Part shown: in pieces, positions 53,751 to 64,000 of the stretch | How the letters are laid out: each line of letters starts with the position of its first letter | Position numbering within the stretch: position 1 is the stretch's first letter | The notes under the pieces: model-generated | The model's input: the letters and a program-made list of their open reading frames with translations, nothing else | Told to the model about the DNA's origin: nothing | The model's database searches: none | Program-made: the position numbers and the translations under genes | Source: Mesorhabditis belari | Lineage: Eukaryota; Nematoda; Chromadorea; Rhabditida; Rhabditidae | Length of the DNA stretch: 64,000 nucleotides | Direction of reading: 5' to 3' | NCBI GenBank assembly: GCA_958450365.1 | Contig: CAUEEP010000034.1 | Span: 62,001 to 126,000, forward strand

Positions 53751-54365
53751 ATCCCACTCCGAAAAAATAAAAAAGAAAGAAAAAAATGAGCGAAATGGAG
53801 TGGTTACGGTAGCTGGAGAAATGGCGAGGGTACGGTAGCTGGGGCGCGCTATTAAGCCGAGAACAGCACGGATTTCTGAAAAAGAACTAACTAAACTATT
53901 ATAGTTATCAAATAACTACAATAGTTTAGTTATCTTTGAATTTACACCAAATTATCAATAAAACAGTTAACAACTAAGCGATTTTACGCCGAAAATGCCA
54001 TCGTCACGAAAGAACTGGATATTCCAGCTGTCCTAGAGTCAGGTCAGCCTTTTGAACTTTGTCAAAGCTTTAAGATTCTGCCCTAACTTCTCCCAAATGT
54101 AATTTGTGTTCAAATTTATCGCTGAAACGCATCCTTTCTGGTGCAATCAGTTCCCCAAATCATCGATTCCTCAGTCGCCAAACCATCAGCTCCTAAATTG
54201 TACAGAAAGTGTCTAGAATCTAGCAGAAGTACAATGTACAATGTACAATGTACGTAGTATAAATACTCTCGGTTACGATTGCAAGGACTCATTTTATCCA
54301 TTAAAACTGTAAAAATAGTCATAATGTTTGTACAATTCTCTAAATTCTCTTTATTTTTCACTTTA

Positions 54366-54494
54366 ACGCTTGCAACTGGCTCAGCCGGCTTCTTTAGCCT
54401 GATACAATGCTTGCAACTGGCTCAGCTGGCTTCTTTAGCCTGATACAATGCTTGCAACTGGCTCAGCCGGCTTCTTTAGCCTGATACAATGCTT
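54366..54494. repeat. 41-bp tandem repeat x3
   Basis: Three near-identical copies of CTTGCAACTGGCTCAGCCGG + CTTCTTTAGCCTGATACAATG. Confidence 0.92.
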
Positions 54495-54767
54495 TTCTAA
54501 ATCCATTTTAAATCAAATGATATTTATCAGAATCAGATTTGTATCAAATAACATGAAATGAATCAAAGAGTACACAGAAATCTCAAAAAAAAAAGTCGCA
54601 CCACTTATCGAAAGAAAACGAAATAAATTTAGGAGGAAAAAAAACAAGCGCTAAAGATAGACACCGTATCACCGTTTTTTGTGGGTTTCGAATAGATAAA
54701 AATCAAAAAAAAAGATAAGTGGTTAGATAGAATACTAAAAAGAAAACAAGCAAAATGTGATGTCACA

Positions 54768-55048
54768 ATGAGTACAGTACAATGTACAATGTACAGTGAG
54801 TACAGTACAATGTACAATGTACAGTGAGTACAGTACAATGTACAATGTACAGTGAGTACAGTACAATGTACAATGTACAGTGAGTACAGTACAATGTACA
54901 ATGTACAGTGAGTACAGTACAATGTACAATGTACAGTGAGTACAGTGCAATGTACAGTGAGTACAGTACAATGTACAATGAGTACAGTACAATGTACAAT
55001 GAGTACAGTACAATGTACAGTGAGTACAGTACAATGTACACAGTACAA
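54768..55048. repeat. GTACAATGTACAGTGAGTAC tandem repeat
   Basis: 26-base and shorter units, each with the palindrome TTGTACATTGTACA. All minus frames stay open as Tyr/Cys/Thr repeats; not a gene. Confidence 0.93.
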
Positions 55049-55132
55049 TGAGATAGCACCGGATAGGGGAAATTTTTTGATTAAACTGGATTTCTTTTGA
55101 TTGGCGCGTTTTCGAAAAGGTGTGCTTGGGAA

Positions 55133-55565
55133 AAGCTACCGTAATCCTTACCGTAACCATTACCGTAACTATTACTGTAATCCTTGCCGTAATTCTTACC
55201 GTAACTACTACTGTAGCCCGCTACCGTACCGCAATTCATACAGTAATACGATATCGCAACCCTTACCGTACCCTTACCGTAACCACTACTGCAATTCATA
55301 CAGTAATACGATACCGTAATCCTTACCGTAACCCAGTATCGTAACCCTTACCGTAACCACTGCTGTAGCCCGCTACCGTACTGCAATCCACGCAGTAATG
55401 CGGTACCGTAATTCTATTATAATGTGGTACCGTAATATTCCGCTACAGTAATCCCTATTATAGCTACTGTAGCGGATTACGATAAGGATTATAGTTTACG
55501 GTAAGGATTACGGTATGGATTACGGTATGGATTACGGTATGGATTACGGTATCGTGTACGGTATA
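55133..55565. repeat. TACCGTAAYC repeat with inverted tail
   Basis: Degenerate CCGTAACCMTTA array (55135-55460) followed by the opposite orientation GGATTACGGTAT (55480-55560), so the block is roughly palindromic. The core TACCGTA is the terminus of several MITE families here. Confidence 0.88.
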
Positions 55566-55690
55566 GCTTTATCTCAAGCACATCTTTTTGGAAAACTCTA
55601 AAACAGGTATTAGAAAGAATGGAGTTAATAATGGAAATTTTGAAGATTGGTTTACTTACCCAATTTTACTAAACTATAGTTGTTAAATGA

Positions 55691-58600
55691 CTAAAGTAGA
55701 GTGAGATTCTCAGGGATTTTTGAGGTTCCATTCGATTGCCAGATTAACTCCTGGGTTTTGTGCTTTGAAGTGGTGGAACGAGAGAAAAATGAGAGAAGAG
55801 TTCGTCTGAAAGTTGGGGGGGATTTTCATTTCGTTGATTTGATTTAAGCATGCAAGCGTTTTTTTTGCGTTTTCCTTTTGACACAATCATTTTGACACAA
55901 TCCTTTTGCCAAATTGAGATTGCTATCGATTTTTGTGAATCTTTTTAAGTTCTAGTTTACATATTTTAACAAAAATTCTTTGATTTCTTTGATTTCTTTG
56001 ATTTAAACTCACCTAAACGCAGCACCAAAGAATAAATAGCAAAAGAAATTGGCGGTGGCATTGATAACAATTAGTAGATTGGATAGATCGACAAGATAAA
56101 CCAAAAGTTCACCAAACTAAATTTTTAAATAAGAAATTCCTGGATTATCTAGAGTATTTGATTAGATTACCGTATTTCTTCGAATAGAAGACCGGGTAAA
56201 GAGTATCATCGCGTACTCCTGCGTAGCAGCCCTTCTTTTCTGCATAAAAGCTTTCAATCAAGTGCTATAGAGCTGGAAAATGGCTCAAAAATCTGTTAGC
56301 TCATGTGGTATTTTTGAGTCATTTTCCAGCCCTATAGCACTTCATTGAAAGCTTTTATGCAGAAAAGAAGGGCTGCTACGCAGGAGTACGCGATGATACT
56401 CTTTACCCGGCCTTCTATTCGAAGAAATACGGTAAATTGTTAACATTTGATTGTTAACATTTGATTGTTAACATTTGATTGTTAACATTTGATTGTTAAC
56501 ATTTGATTGTTAACATTTGATTGTTAACATTTGATTGTTAACATTTGATTGTTAACATTTGATTGTTAACATTTGATTGTTAACATTTGATTGTTAACAT
56601 TTGATTGTTAACATTTGATTGTTAACATTTGATTGTTAACATTTGATTGTTAACATTTGATTGTTAACATTTGATTGTTAACATTTGATTGTTAACAATA
56701 TTTTAATAAGATAATTCTTAAAAAAACGAACCGTTAACGGTAATATCAACTCTAAAAAGTTGACGAGTAGGGCAGTGAAGTTGCAAAAGATGAAGAAGAA
56801 AACGACAAGGATCAAGCTGACGGTATCAGATTCTTCTAAAGAATTGAATAAGATAATAAGGATTAAAAAAGCTTAAACAATAATCTATAATAGTCTCTAA
56901 TAATCTCTAATAGTCTATAATAATCTCTAATAATCTCTAATAATATCTAATAATCTCTAAAGACTTTGAAGCGACTTTCCTCTACTCCATTACCTCCATT
57001 ATCAACCTCACTTGTGACCACTGTGTAAACAACGCAAATATTGAGCAATATCAGAAGAATCAACGGTCCAACGGCGAGAAATGTTGTGTACATATATGTG
57101 TAATAAATCGTGTAATAAGCTGGATTCTTTCGGATATCGGTTGGACAAATTTGAGAGCTGATCTGTCCAGAGTCCATAATGCAAGCAACCTGGCAAACGA
57201 TGATTAGCTTATCGATCCAAATCGGCTCATTCTTTAAGCGTTTAACCGTTCAGCCTTTTAGAAAAGCTATCAATCTGCTTTGTTTCATTGGAAAGCTAAG
57301 AATGTCAGCTTAGAATCGGCTACCGTAATGATGTTCTTGAAACTGAGATCTGAACGATTAAACATTAGCATTGATGAGATCGATAAGCAAGTCTAAGAAT
57401 GTTGAATGGAATATTTTCAAAGTTTTTTAGGCTTTGAAATTTTTAGGAAAGACTTAGAATTCGTTTCTCTTGTCTATCGAATTGTAAATTCGTTCTCTAA
57501 GATAATCTAAACCTTAGAATGTAGTCAAGATTACGGTATTCAAATAGTTTTGAACCGAAGAGTCTATCTTCAGTTAAAGCTGGCCTAGTGAGTTGGTCGA
57601 AATCAAACTCAAACGAAATCAAGATCGAAATCGGCTACCGTAATTTGCTACCATAATCCGTTAAATTCCTATTTTTAGCTAGAAGTAGTCAGGGATTACG
57701 ATAGGTTTTAGGTTTTAGAAAGCCGTAATCCATTAATTTGATATCATTACCTGACACCAGCTCAAAATCAGATCAATTTTTGATTTTAGACATTCCTTAG
57801 CTTATTTACTATTAGTTTACTATTAAAACGATAGGTTTTAGGCTTTAGAAAGCCTTAATCCATTACATTACTTAACACCAGCCCAAAATCAGAACAATTT
57901 CTGATTTTAGACATTCCTCAACTTATTTACTAGTAGTTTACTATTAAAACGATAGGTTTTAGGTTTTAGAAAGCCTTAATCCATTACTTTGATATCATTA
58001 CTTAACACCGGCTCAGAACCAGATCAATTTCTGATTTTAGACATTCCTCAACTTATTTACTAGTAGTTTACTATTAAAAGAAGTGTAAAATTAAAAATCT
58101 AATTTAAATTAAATTAAAAGAAGTATACTAATATATTTAAAAAAAGTAATTAAACCTTTTAGATCCTTTAGATATTTAGAAATACTTCGCTTTCTGATCC
58201 CTGTTTTCTGATCCCTGTAATCCCTGTCTTCTGATCCTTGAAATCTCACCTTTTCAATCTCCAAAGCGTGCGGAATATTGTAAACAATACAGAAATTCAT
58301 TATCCAAAAAACGGTGATTCTGGCTCTTCTGTAAAGGATTGTGGATTGGGTTGTGCATCAGAAAGAGTGCTAATGCAGTGCTTTGCTAATGCAGTGCTTT
58401 GCTAATGCAGTGCTTTGCTAATGCAGTGCTTTGCTAATGCATAGAGTTAAAAATCACCTCGGTGTACAGTACAATTGTTTGACAGAGGCTGGCAAAACCA
58501 CTGTGATAAAGCAATCCACAGCTGCTGCCACGCATAAATATACTGAAATTGTGAAAATTTTTTGAAGTTTTGAATTGTTTAGTTTACCGGAAGAGGTCTG

Positions 58601-60715
58601 GAAAACAGCTGCCAACGGAAAAATCAATGGAGCGCCCGTTGTGTAGAGCCAAGCAAGTACTGAGAATTAAAGTTATCCCTTGAACTGTATGTACGTTCTT
58701 TACTAGTATTGTCTGTATTGTAAGCCTAGTAGTAGAAATACTACACTGCAACACTTTATCACACTAATAGAGGAAGAAAAGATCAGCTCGGTCACATTCT
58801 GACACACTGAACCCGGTTGGAACCCGGTTGGAACCTGAGTCAGCACACTGAACCGACTCGTTGTAAGAACCTAGCTCTATTACAAAAGAAAAAATGACTA
58901 CTTGCCTAATAACTGACTCCCTAATAACTTTAATCTTGTACTAAATTAGCTTTGGATTACATACATGGATAATTATGATGCCTCCACGCTTCGAGTACAA
59001 AGAGAAACATAGCGGTGATGATGAGAAAGAAATCGGAGAGCGCAAGAGAAGCCAAATAGATGGAAGTTGAATGGATGCGGTGATGACGAGAGAGGTAAAC
59101 AGTGACGACGAGAATGTTACCGAAGAGACCGATCACACCGACGACGGCGAGAAGGACGCCCGAGACGGCGAAGTTGTATGTCTGGAAAGACGATTCAATA
59201 ACTACAGCTACAGTCTTACAGTACTCTATTAAATATGAAAAATTTAATGATAATTAGAGTCTAAACTTTAGCATAACCAATAGATTTGCTTATTTCATTA
59301 CTTGGAATGGATGCGGTGCTATTACTTGGAATGGATGCTAAAAACTGTGTTTTTTCAGCTCCATTCAACCTTTTGAGCTTTGTTTAGAAATTCTTCTTTG
59401 ATCTTTTAACCATATTTGTTAAGGATTAGTTATAAAAGTACAGTAAAAACAGGTAAAATACTATTTTTTTATTTTTAAATCAGTAATCTCTTAGTAGATT
59501 TTGAGCTTAAAAAAGTAAAAAAGCAAAAACACCCTTTCTTAGGCACTCTTGCTACAAGAAAATTGCGCTAAAAACTATGTTTTTTCAGCTCAAAGTACTA
59601 TAAACCTATTTTGAATTATATTTGATATCTATAAGTCTACAAGTTTATCTATAAGTTTATCTTTATCTTATCTTATCTTTATCTTTATCTATTGGGTTGG
59701 GGAGAATGAGTCGGCGCCAAACTTTAAAGGGACTTTTTTGCACACATAAAGCCTTCTTTAAACATACGTTTGGTTTCATCAAAAGGATCCACTATTTCTC
59801 TACAAAATCACTTTTGAGAGATTCCACAAAGCTTTTCTTTCGTGGAGTTTATGAACTTCGAAACGCAGCTGGTTAAAATGGCAAAGAGTCCGACTCATCA
59901 TTTGAACAGTTTCTTTCACATAAACCTTCTTTGGTGTTTATATAAAAAAGATAGAGCACATTCAATTACTTAAGTTGCCAAATTTGCAGGAAGATCCCAC
60001 CAATGGTTTTTTTCTAGATCACAGTTTGTAGTTTTTGTGAAAAAATGGCTTTTTCTTGAGCGGAGGCGCTGTTTGAATTTTCTTTTAAATGTCATTTTGT
60101 AGAGAATTAGTTAACCATTCTACTCATATCAAACGCATATTATTTGACGAAGTCGAATAGAAGTTTTAGACATTTTTTTTGATTTTCGGCGCCGACTCAT
60201 TCTCCCCAACCCAATATATATTTATCTATATCTTTATCTTTATCTTTATCTATCTTACTTACTTGACTTTGACCCTAATTTTCTCGATGATTTTCTTAGT
60301 AAGTTCACAAAACAAATTCCATATTTCTTTACTCAAATTTCATGTAGATTCTAATAAAAGAAACCGAAAGTTGATTCAGCTTCTACATTTTGAGTTATAG
60401 AGGTTTTGAGAGGATCCACCCTTTGAAGTAAGTAGTCTAACTTTGAACAAAGTTTTCTTTATGTTTTTACATTAAAATGTATTAAATAAATTGTGGGTTT
60501 TTATAACAGAATTTTATCAAGAATATTTCAAGACCAAGCACCAGTTGATCTGTCAATTGGAAGTTGAGATATGGAGAAAAGAGAAGAGTGGTCGAACTCC
60601 GGCGAACAATATTAACCAAATTTTTCCCTTCAATCACCTGATAATCGGGATCTGTACTGCCCAAACAGGCGCTACACCACGTCAAATTCTCATCGTTTTC
60701 CGGTAAGGTTTCCAT
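55691..60715 (-). CDS. FMRFamide-receptor-like GPCR, complete, 9 exons
   Basis: Seven-helix plasma-membrane receptor, probably for a neuropeptide. Exons 5' to 3': 60638-60715, 58965-59181, 58588-58659, 58458-58542, 58250-58328, 57012-57189, 56732-56835, 56013-56116, 55691-55805. They total 1032 bp with all phases consistent, giving 343 residues and TAG. The extracellular N-terminus has an N-glycosylation site (N10LT). TM1 contains GLFGN (N48), TM2 LALSD (D76). The DRY position reads D132-C-F, so the usual Arg3.50 is absent. TM5 is TFLAVGPLILLILLNI, TM6 LILVVFFFIFCNFTALL, and TM7 DLSNLLIVINATANFFCY with NFFCY in place of NPxxY. The DLSNLL...N pattern is typical of nematode FRPR/DMSR-type receptors. 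The ATG follows a TTTTAG acceptor by six bases, so trans-splicing is likely. The orthologue is not identified. Confidence 0.92.
56168..56434. mobile_element. Palindromic MITE B, copy 1
   Basis: 267-bp near-perfect foldback: ends TACCGTATTTCTTCGAATAG / CTATTCGAAGAAATACGGTA, arms GCGTACTCCTGCGTAGCAGC, loop TCTGTTAGCTCATGTGG. Intron of the receptor gene. The second copy is at 61880-62162 in the neighbouring gene. Confidence 0.92.
56437..56699. repeat. 14-bp satellite-like array (TTGTTAACATTTGA)n
   Basis: About 18 perfectly identical copies, abutting MITE B (gap of two or three bases). Each unit holds TGTTAACA, a perfect palindrome. Intron of the receptor gene. Confidence 0.96.
57690..58085. repeat. 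Three-copy tandem repeat, about 125 bp
   Basis: ATAGGTTTTAGGYTTTAGAAAGCC starts at 57701, 57831 and 57953. Units share GCCCAAAATCAGAACAATTT and TTTACTAGTAGTTTACTATT. In the receptor gene intron 57190-58249. Confidence 0.88.
58362..58443. repeat. 18-bp tandem repeat (GCTAATGCAGTGCTTT)
   Basis: Five units of GCTAATGCAGTGCTTTGC, ending 15 bases before the donor edge of the 58458-58542 exon. Confidence 0.9.
59692..60214. mobile_element. MITE E, mariner-type ends, TA target duplication
   Basis: 523 bp; inverted ends TTGGGTTGGGGAGAATGAGT and then CGGCGCC at both sides, flanked by TA. The TTGGGTTGG start resembles mariner ends but the element holds no transposase. In the first intron of the receptor gene. 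It sits in a TTTATCTTTATC repeat, which itself contains TA. Confidence 0.92.
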
Positions 60716-61144
60716 TTTAATCTAAAATTTGATATAAATGATTAGAATCAAATGAATTTTTGAATTTCGAATCAAAGTCGAAAGAAAAATTCGTAAACTG
60801 TCACGTTTTTTTGCTACAAAAATTGCCAAAAGACTACAAAATTAGTAGATTGGAGTTGATTTTAAGCACAAAACACACATGAAAAGACTATAGAATATCT
60901 ACAATAGTGTAAAAAGTCAATTAAACAGCTGAAAATACATGAAAAGGGCTTATCAATGAGTTAGTGCAAAATAGAAAAATGATCGAGCTAGTTTTGGGAA
61001 CAACGGCTGCTTTACAAGCGCGCCCTTTCTACCGTACTCGATTTTCCATTAGGATCTCAAAATAGCTTGTCCGGATCGTTTTTCTTTTCAATTTTTTTTA
61101 CTTTAACATTAAATTTTCTCTTTTACTTTATAAAAACTATTAAT
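60716..61144. promoter_or_regulatory. Shared divergent promoter region
   Basis: 429 bp between the start codons of the receptor (leftward) and the pseudouridine synthase (rightward). AT-rich, no TATA box seen, no repeat element inserted. The first of these starts has a likely trans-splice acceptor at 60722-60723. Confidence 0.5.
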
Positions 61145-63506
61145 ATGATTACAAAGTTTAATTTAGACGATCCCGATGAAATAAATGATCGAGGAGGGGA
61201 AAACGGAGACGATTCGAGAAGAAGGAAACGATTCTCAGGTCAATTTTGGACACTTTTTGATAAAAATATATAGTTTATGGTACCATTAATGCAAAAAAAG
61301 CAATATAGCAATGACAATCGATCCATTTTTGTTCAAAGTTGAACTTTTTAAGTGAAAATCTTTGTGGAATGTTGTTGAGAGCTAGAAGTTGACTAGAAGT
61401 TGAAGTTTTTTGACTAGAAGTTGAAGAAAATCATATGCAACACATGAAATCTCTTAAACAATACGTTTTTAAAATTTATTTTATGTTTAGAAAGTTCAAC
61501 TGGATCTAGAAGACGAAGAAAAAGAGTCTTCGACAAGTGAACAACAAAAGGACATCGGCTTAAAGCGAGGATCTACGGGAGGAAAGGTTTGTTTAGATTT
61601 TTTTATTCTAAACATAGATAATAGAAGTTGTAAATGACTTGTAAGATGGTTAGTTTTTGACTGTCTAGTTTACATTTCTAATACTTTTTTGTTTAGGAAA
61701 AAGCCACCACGGAAAAAAACGCGTTTTGAGGAGAAAGAAATTGAACGAGCCGACGACACGCCAATGAATGTTGGGTACAAGATTGTTGACGGTTTGTTTT
61801 TTTTTCTAATAAAATGAAAATGAACTAGAAATTTGCAACTACAATCCGAAAATCAATTGCAAAAGTATTAAAAGTAAAGTACCGTATTTCTTCGAATCGA
61901 AGACCGGGTAAAAGTATCATCGCGTACTCCTGCGTAGCAGTCCTTTTAAAATTCTTTCTGCATAAAAGCTTTCAGTGAAGTGCTATAGGGCGGGAAAATG
62001 ACTCAAAAATACCACATGAGCTAACAGATTTTTGAGCCATTTTCCAGCCCTATAGCACTTGATTGAAAGCTTTTATGCAGAAAAGAAATTTTAAAAAGGG
62101 CTGCTACGCAGGAGTACGCGATGATACTCTTTACCCGGCCTTCTATTCGAAGAAATACGGTACTTTAAAATCTTTGAGCTGAAAACTGTCTCACTTTATT
62201 TAACATTTTGTCAAATTTTTGAGAAGATCGTTGAATTTTTATGAAACGACAAGAACAAGATTTGATATTTGTCTCATTTGAATGACAAAATGATCAGCTC
62301 TGTTCAAAAGCCCCAAAAAGTAAAACATCAAAAACCTTTTGACCGGCTGAAGCCATACTTTGATCGTTGGAATACGACGCAAAGGCTTAGTTTTGTGACG
62401 AAAAAACTATAGCTTTTAAAAATATGAACAATCCCTTGTGAATCAATTAATTTTTTAAGTAAATAAACTCGCAAAAGAAAAGTGTATCGATATTTTGCCG
62501 GTGTTTCCAATTTGAGCGTAAACCCGGCAATTTGGTATCAGCTAGGTGCAATTATTCGAGAATCCAGTTCCCCTTCATTGAATGACTTTAGAATTTTTTG
62601 TTAAAATGATAAAATTGCGAATGGGCGCAGAAAGTCGAAATTGTTGATTAGATAAAGTCTAAATTCCGAAGAATAATTTGTAGATTCAACTGTAGATCAA
62701 AGTCTCAGAAAGCTTGTTTTTATTGATGCAAACATTTAATTATTTAAATAAATGGCACAATAATCATTTGGATTGGAGAACTAAAATTTCTCCCAAAAAT
62801 TTTTGACGTACACAAGAATAATTTCACGGGCAATAGGTTAGATAAATGAAAGGCTGGAAAGAGAGAAATTTTTTGGAAATGGTCATTTGTTTAGCAGAAA
62901 CAGGGTAAAAATGAAGGCCAATTGGGTAATTTATTCCAAATTTCATTTATAGAGGCCTATTCCAAATGAAAATTGTTTTTTTTTATTCTATATGCTTCCA
63001 GTTACAGATTAGTTTAAAATAAGAAAGCAAAAAGAATCCCTCGTCTAAATCTAAATAAACTTTTTATTAAGTCTAGCCTTTCTAGTGAAGGGTAATGTCC
63101 AAAAAAATCGTTGAGTTCTTGTTTTTTTGGGTTCACCCAAAGAAGAACTAAAAAGAAAGAGTCATTTCCGATGAGAAAGTTTAACGAAGAAATTTGGAGA
63201 TTGGAGAAGTTGGAGAGGAAATTAAAGAATACTTCTTTCATTCATCGAATCACATTTTGCAAAAGGCGAAATGCGGATGATTTTGGAAAGATTGGGGGAA
63301 TGTGAACGGATTTCAGAATAAAATAAAGTAGTGTTAGATTTACCGATAGATTTAATTATTTGAAGACCAATTCTTTTTCTTTAGGCATCCGTTATTTGGA
63401 TCCGTATTGGGCACCGTGGAGAACACGAACGAAAGGTCGATGGATCGGGAGGAAACTCGTCGAATGCTTTGCTCAGGAATTTCTCTCGGCCAACAAACAT
63501 TATGCG
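61145..63506 (+). CDS. RNA pseudouridine synthase, RPUSD2/Rib2-like, 5' part only
   Basis: Four exons read in consistent phase: 61145-61238, 61491-61536, 61697-61791, 63385-63506 (119 codons). The gene continues beyond the window. The N-terminus is acidic then strongly basic (DDSRRRKRFS, GSRRRRKRVFDK, KKPPRKKTRF), a likely nuclear signal. The last exon holds GIRYLDPYWAPWRTRTKGRW and IGRKLVECFAQEF, the conserved lead-in of RPUSD2/Rib2 proteins, which convert uridine to pseudouridine in tRNA. The catalytic RluA domain (Arg-Leu-Asp motif) should lie downstream. The short second exon uses donor GTGAAC; the longer version to 61586 breaks the frame. An upstream in-frame ATG at 61067 is possible but its Phe/Leu-rich lead looks non-coding. 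Confidence 0.8.
61880..62162. mobile_element. Palindromic MITE B, copy 2
   Basis: 283 bp, about 95% like 56168-56434 with an extra TTTTAAAATTC/GAAATTTTAAAA pair in the arms. In the third intron of the pseudouridine synthase gene. Confidence 0.92.
62163..63384. other. Remainder of pseudouridine synthase intron 3
   Basis: AT-rich. The open frames at 62328-62510 (-), 63014-63241 (-) and 63111-63305 (+) show no domain and no splice logic. Confidence 0.5.
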
Positions 63507-63627
63507 GTTAGTTTAAAATTTTAAACAGGTACAGTACCGGACAGAATAATATCAATCCCTCGCAAAAACCCCATCTTCAAGCCCTTTTTTCGATATGTAA
63601 ACGTGGGAGTTACCCTCGAACATCATA

Positions 63628-63775
63628 TATATGTTACGTCCGAATCTGAGGAGACGTCCATCTCCGATCCGGACGTCCGAATCTGAGGAGATTCATTCTC
63701 CTCCGAAACGGACGTCCGAATCTGAGGAGAATAATCATTCTTCTCGGAATCGGACGTCCGATCTTGAGAACAAAT
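63628..63775. repeat. GACGTCCGAATCTGAGGAGA tandem/inverted repeat
   Basis: About five units after CATATATATGTTACGTCCGA; partly self-complementary (GGACGTCC). Same start (ATATATGTT) as the hairpin at 3267 but without the matching right end. Confidence 0.75.
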
Positions 63776-64000
63776 AGTTTAAATGCAAATCTAATGTTTT
63801 GAAAAAAACAAATGAAAAAGGAAGTTAAAATGGAAATTCTCTCAATTTACTTTTTTACTAAAGTACCGTTAACCTTTATAACAAACATAACATAACAAAC
63901 AAAAAACAACAACGAAAATTAATAGTTGCATAGACCATTGACATTAAAAATAAAATTGAAACAAAAAAGAGACAATAATTACTTGTTAGTACAGCTTTTC

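Noticed and set aside
54629..55160. 139-141-codon Tyr/Cys/Thr frames in several phases
   Set aside because: All phases are open because of the GTACAATGTACAGTGA repeat.
60491..60706. 71-codon plus-strand frame
   Set aside because: Antisense shadow of receptor exon 1 and its intron.
1..64000. CRISPR array
   Set aside because: Direct repeats here have no unique spacers of constant length, and the DNA is eukaryotic.

Overview
The window is nuclear DNA from a nematode-like animal. Three lines of evidence support this: interstitial arrays of the nematode telomere hexamer TTAGGC; more than thirty copies of a 19-base string identical or nearly identical to the 5' part of the nematode SL1 spliced leader; and genes built from many short exons with GTRAG-type donors and TTTCAG-type acceptors. 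It is AT-rich, gene-poor and repeat-rich. No bacterial, organellar or rRNA sequence was seen. The species cannot be named from the sequence alone.

Five protein-coding genes could be assembled by hand from exon phases, of which two are complete and phase-consistent. (1) 14958-22369, + strand: a C2H2 zinc-finger protein with three fingers split by introns, closest by eye to the AEBP2/Jing family of Polycomb PRC2 co-factors; its first exons are less certain. (2) 27109-30356, - strand: a tentative two-exon gene for a 48-residue secreted peptide. (3) 31894-45850, - strand: a complete 22-exon neprilysin-like M13 metallopeptidase of 721 residues with HEITH, GENIAD and NAFY motifs. (4) 55691-60715, - strand: a complete 9-exon FMRFamide-receptor-like GPCR of 343 residues. 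(5) 61145-63506, + strand: the 5' end of an RPUSD2/Rib2-like RNA pseudouridine synthase that runs off the window. Genes 4 and 5 are divergent and share a 429-bp intergenic region.

Layout: 1-14.9 kb has no convincing gene and holds tandem repeats, palindromes, tRNA-like relics and arrays of the SL1-bearing repeat. 15-22.4 kb is the zinc-finger gene, with many repeats in its introns. 22.4-31.9 kb holds SL1-like arrays, a 1.6-kb terminal-inverted-repeat element and the peptide gene. 31.9-45.9 kb is the peptidase, whose introns carry a mariner nested in a MITE, a 718-bp palindrome with tRNA-like arms, TTAGGC tracts and tRNA-like sequences. 45.9-55.6 kb is repeat-rich without a convincing gene. 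55.7-64 kb holds the receptor and the pseudouridine synthase.

The most notable signal is the dispersed SL1-bearing family. Its copies occur as single foldback elements whose outer ends are SL1 sequence, or as head-to-tail arrays with exact periods (113, 136 and 163 bp). Several lie inside introns. At least five other palindromic MITE families are present, most ending in TACCGTA/TACGGTA or flanked by TA.
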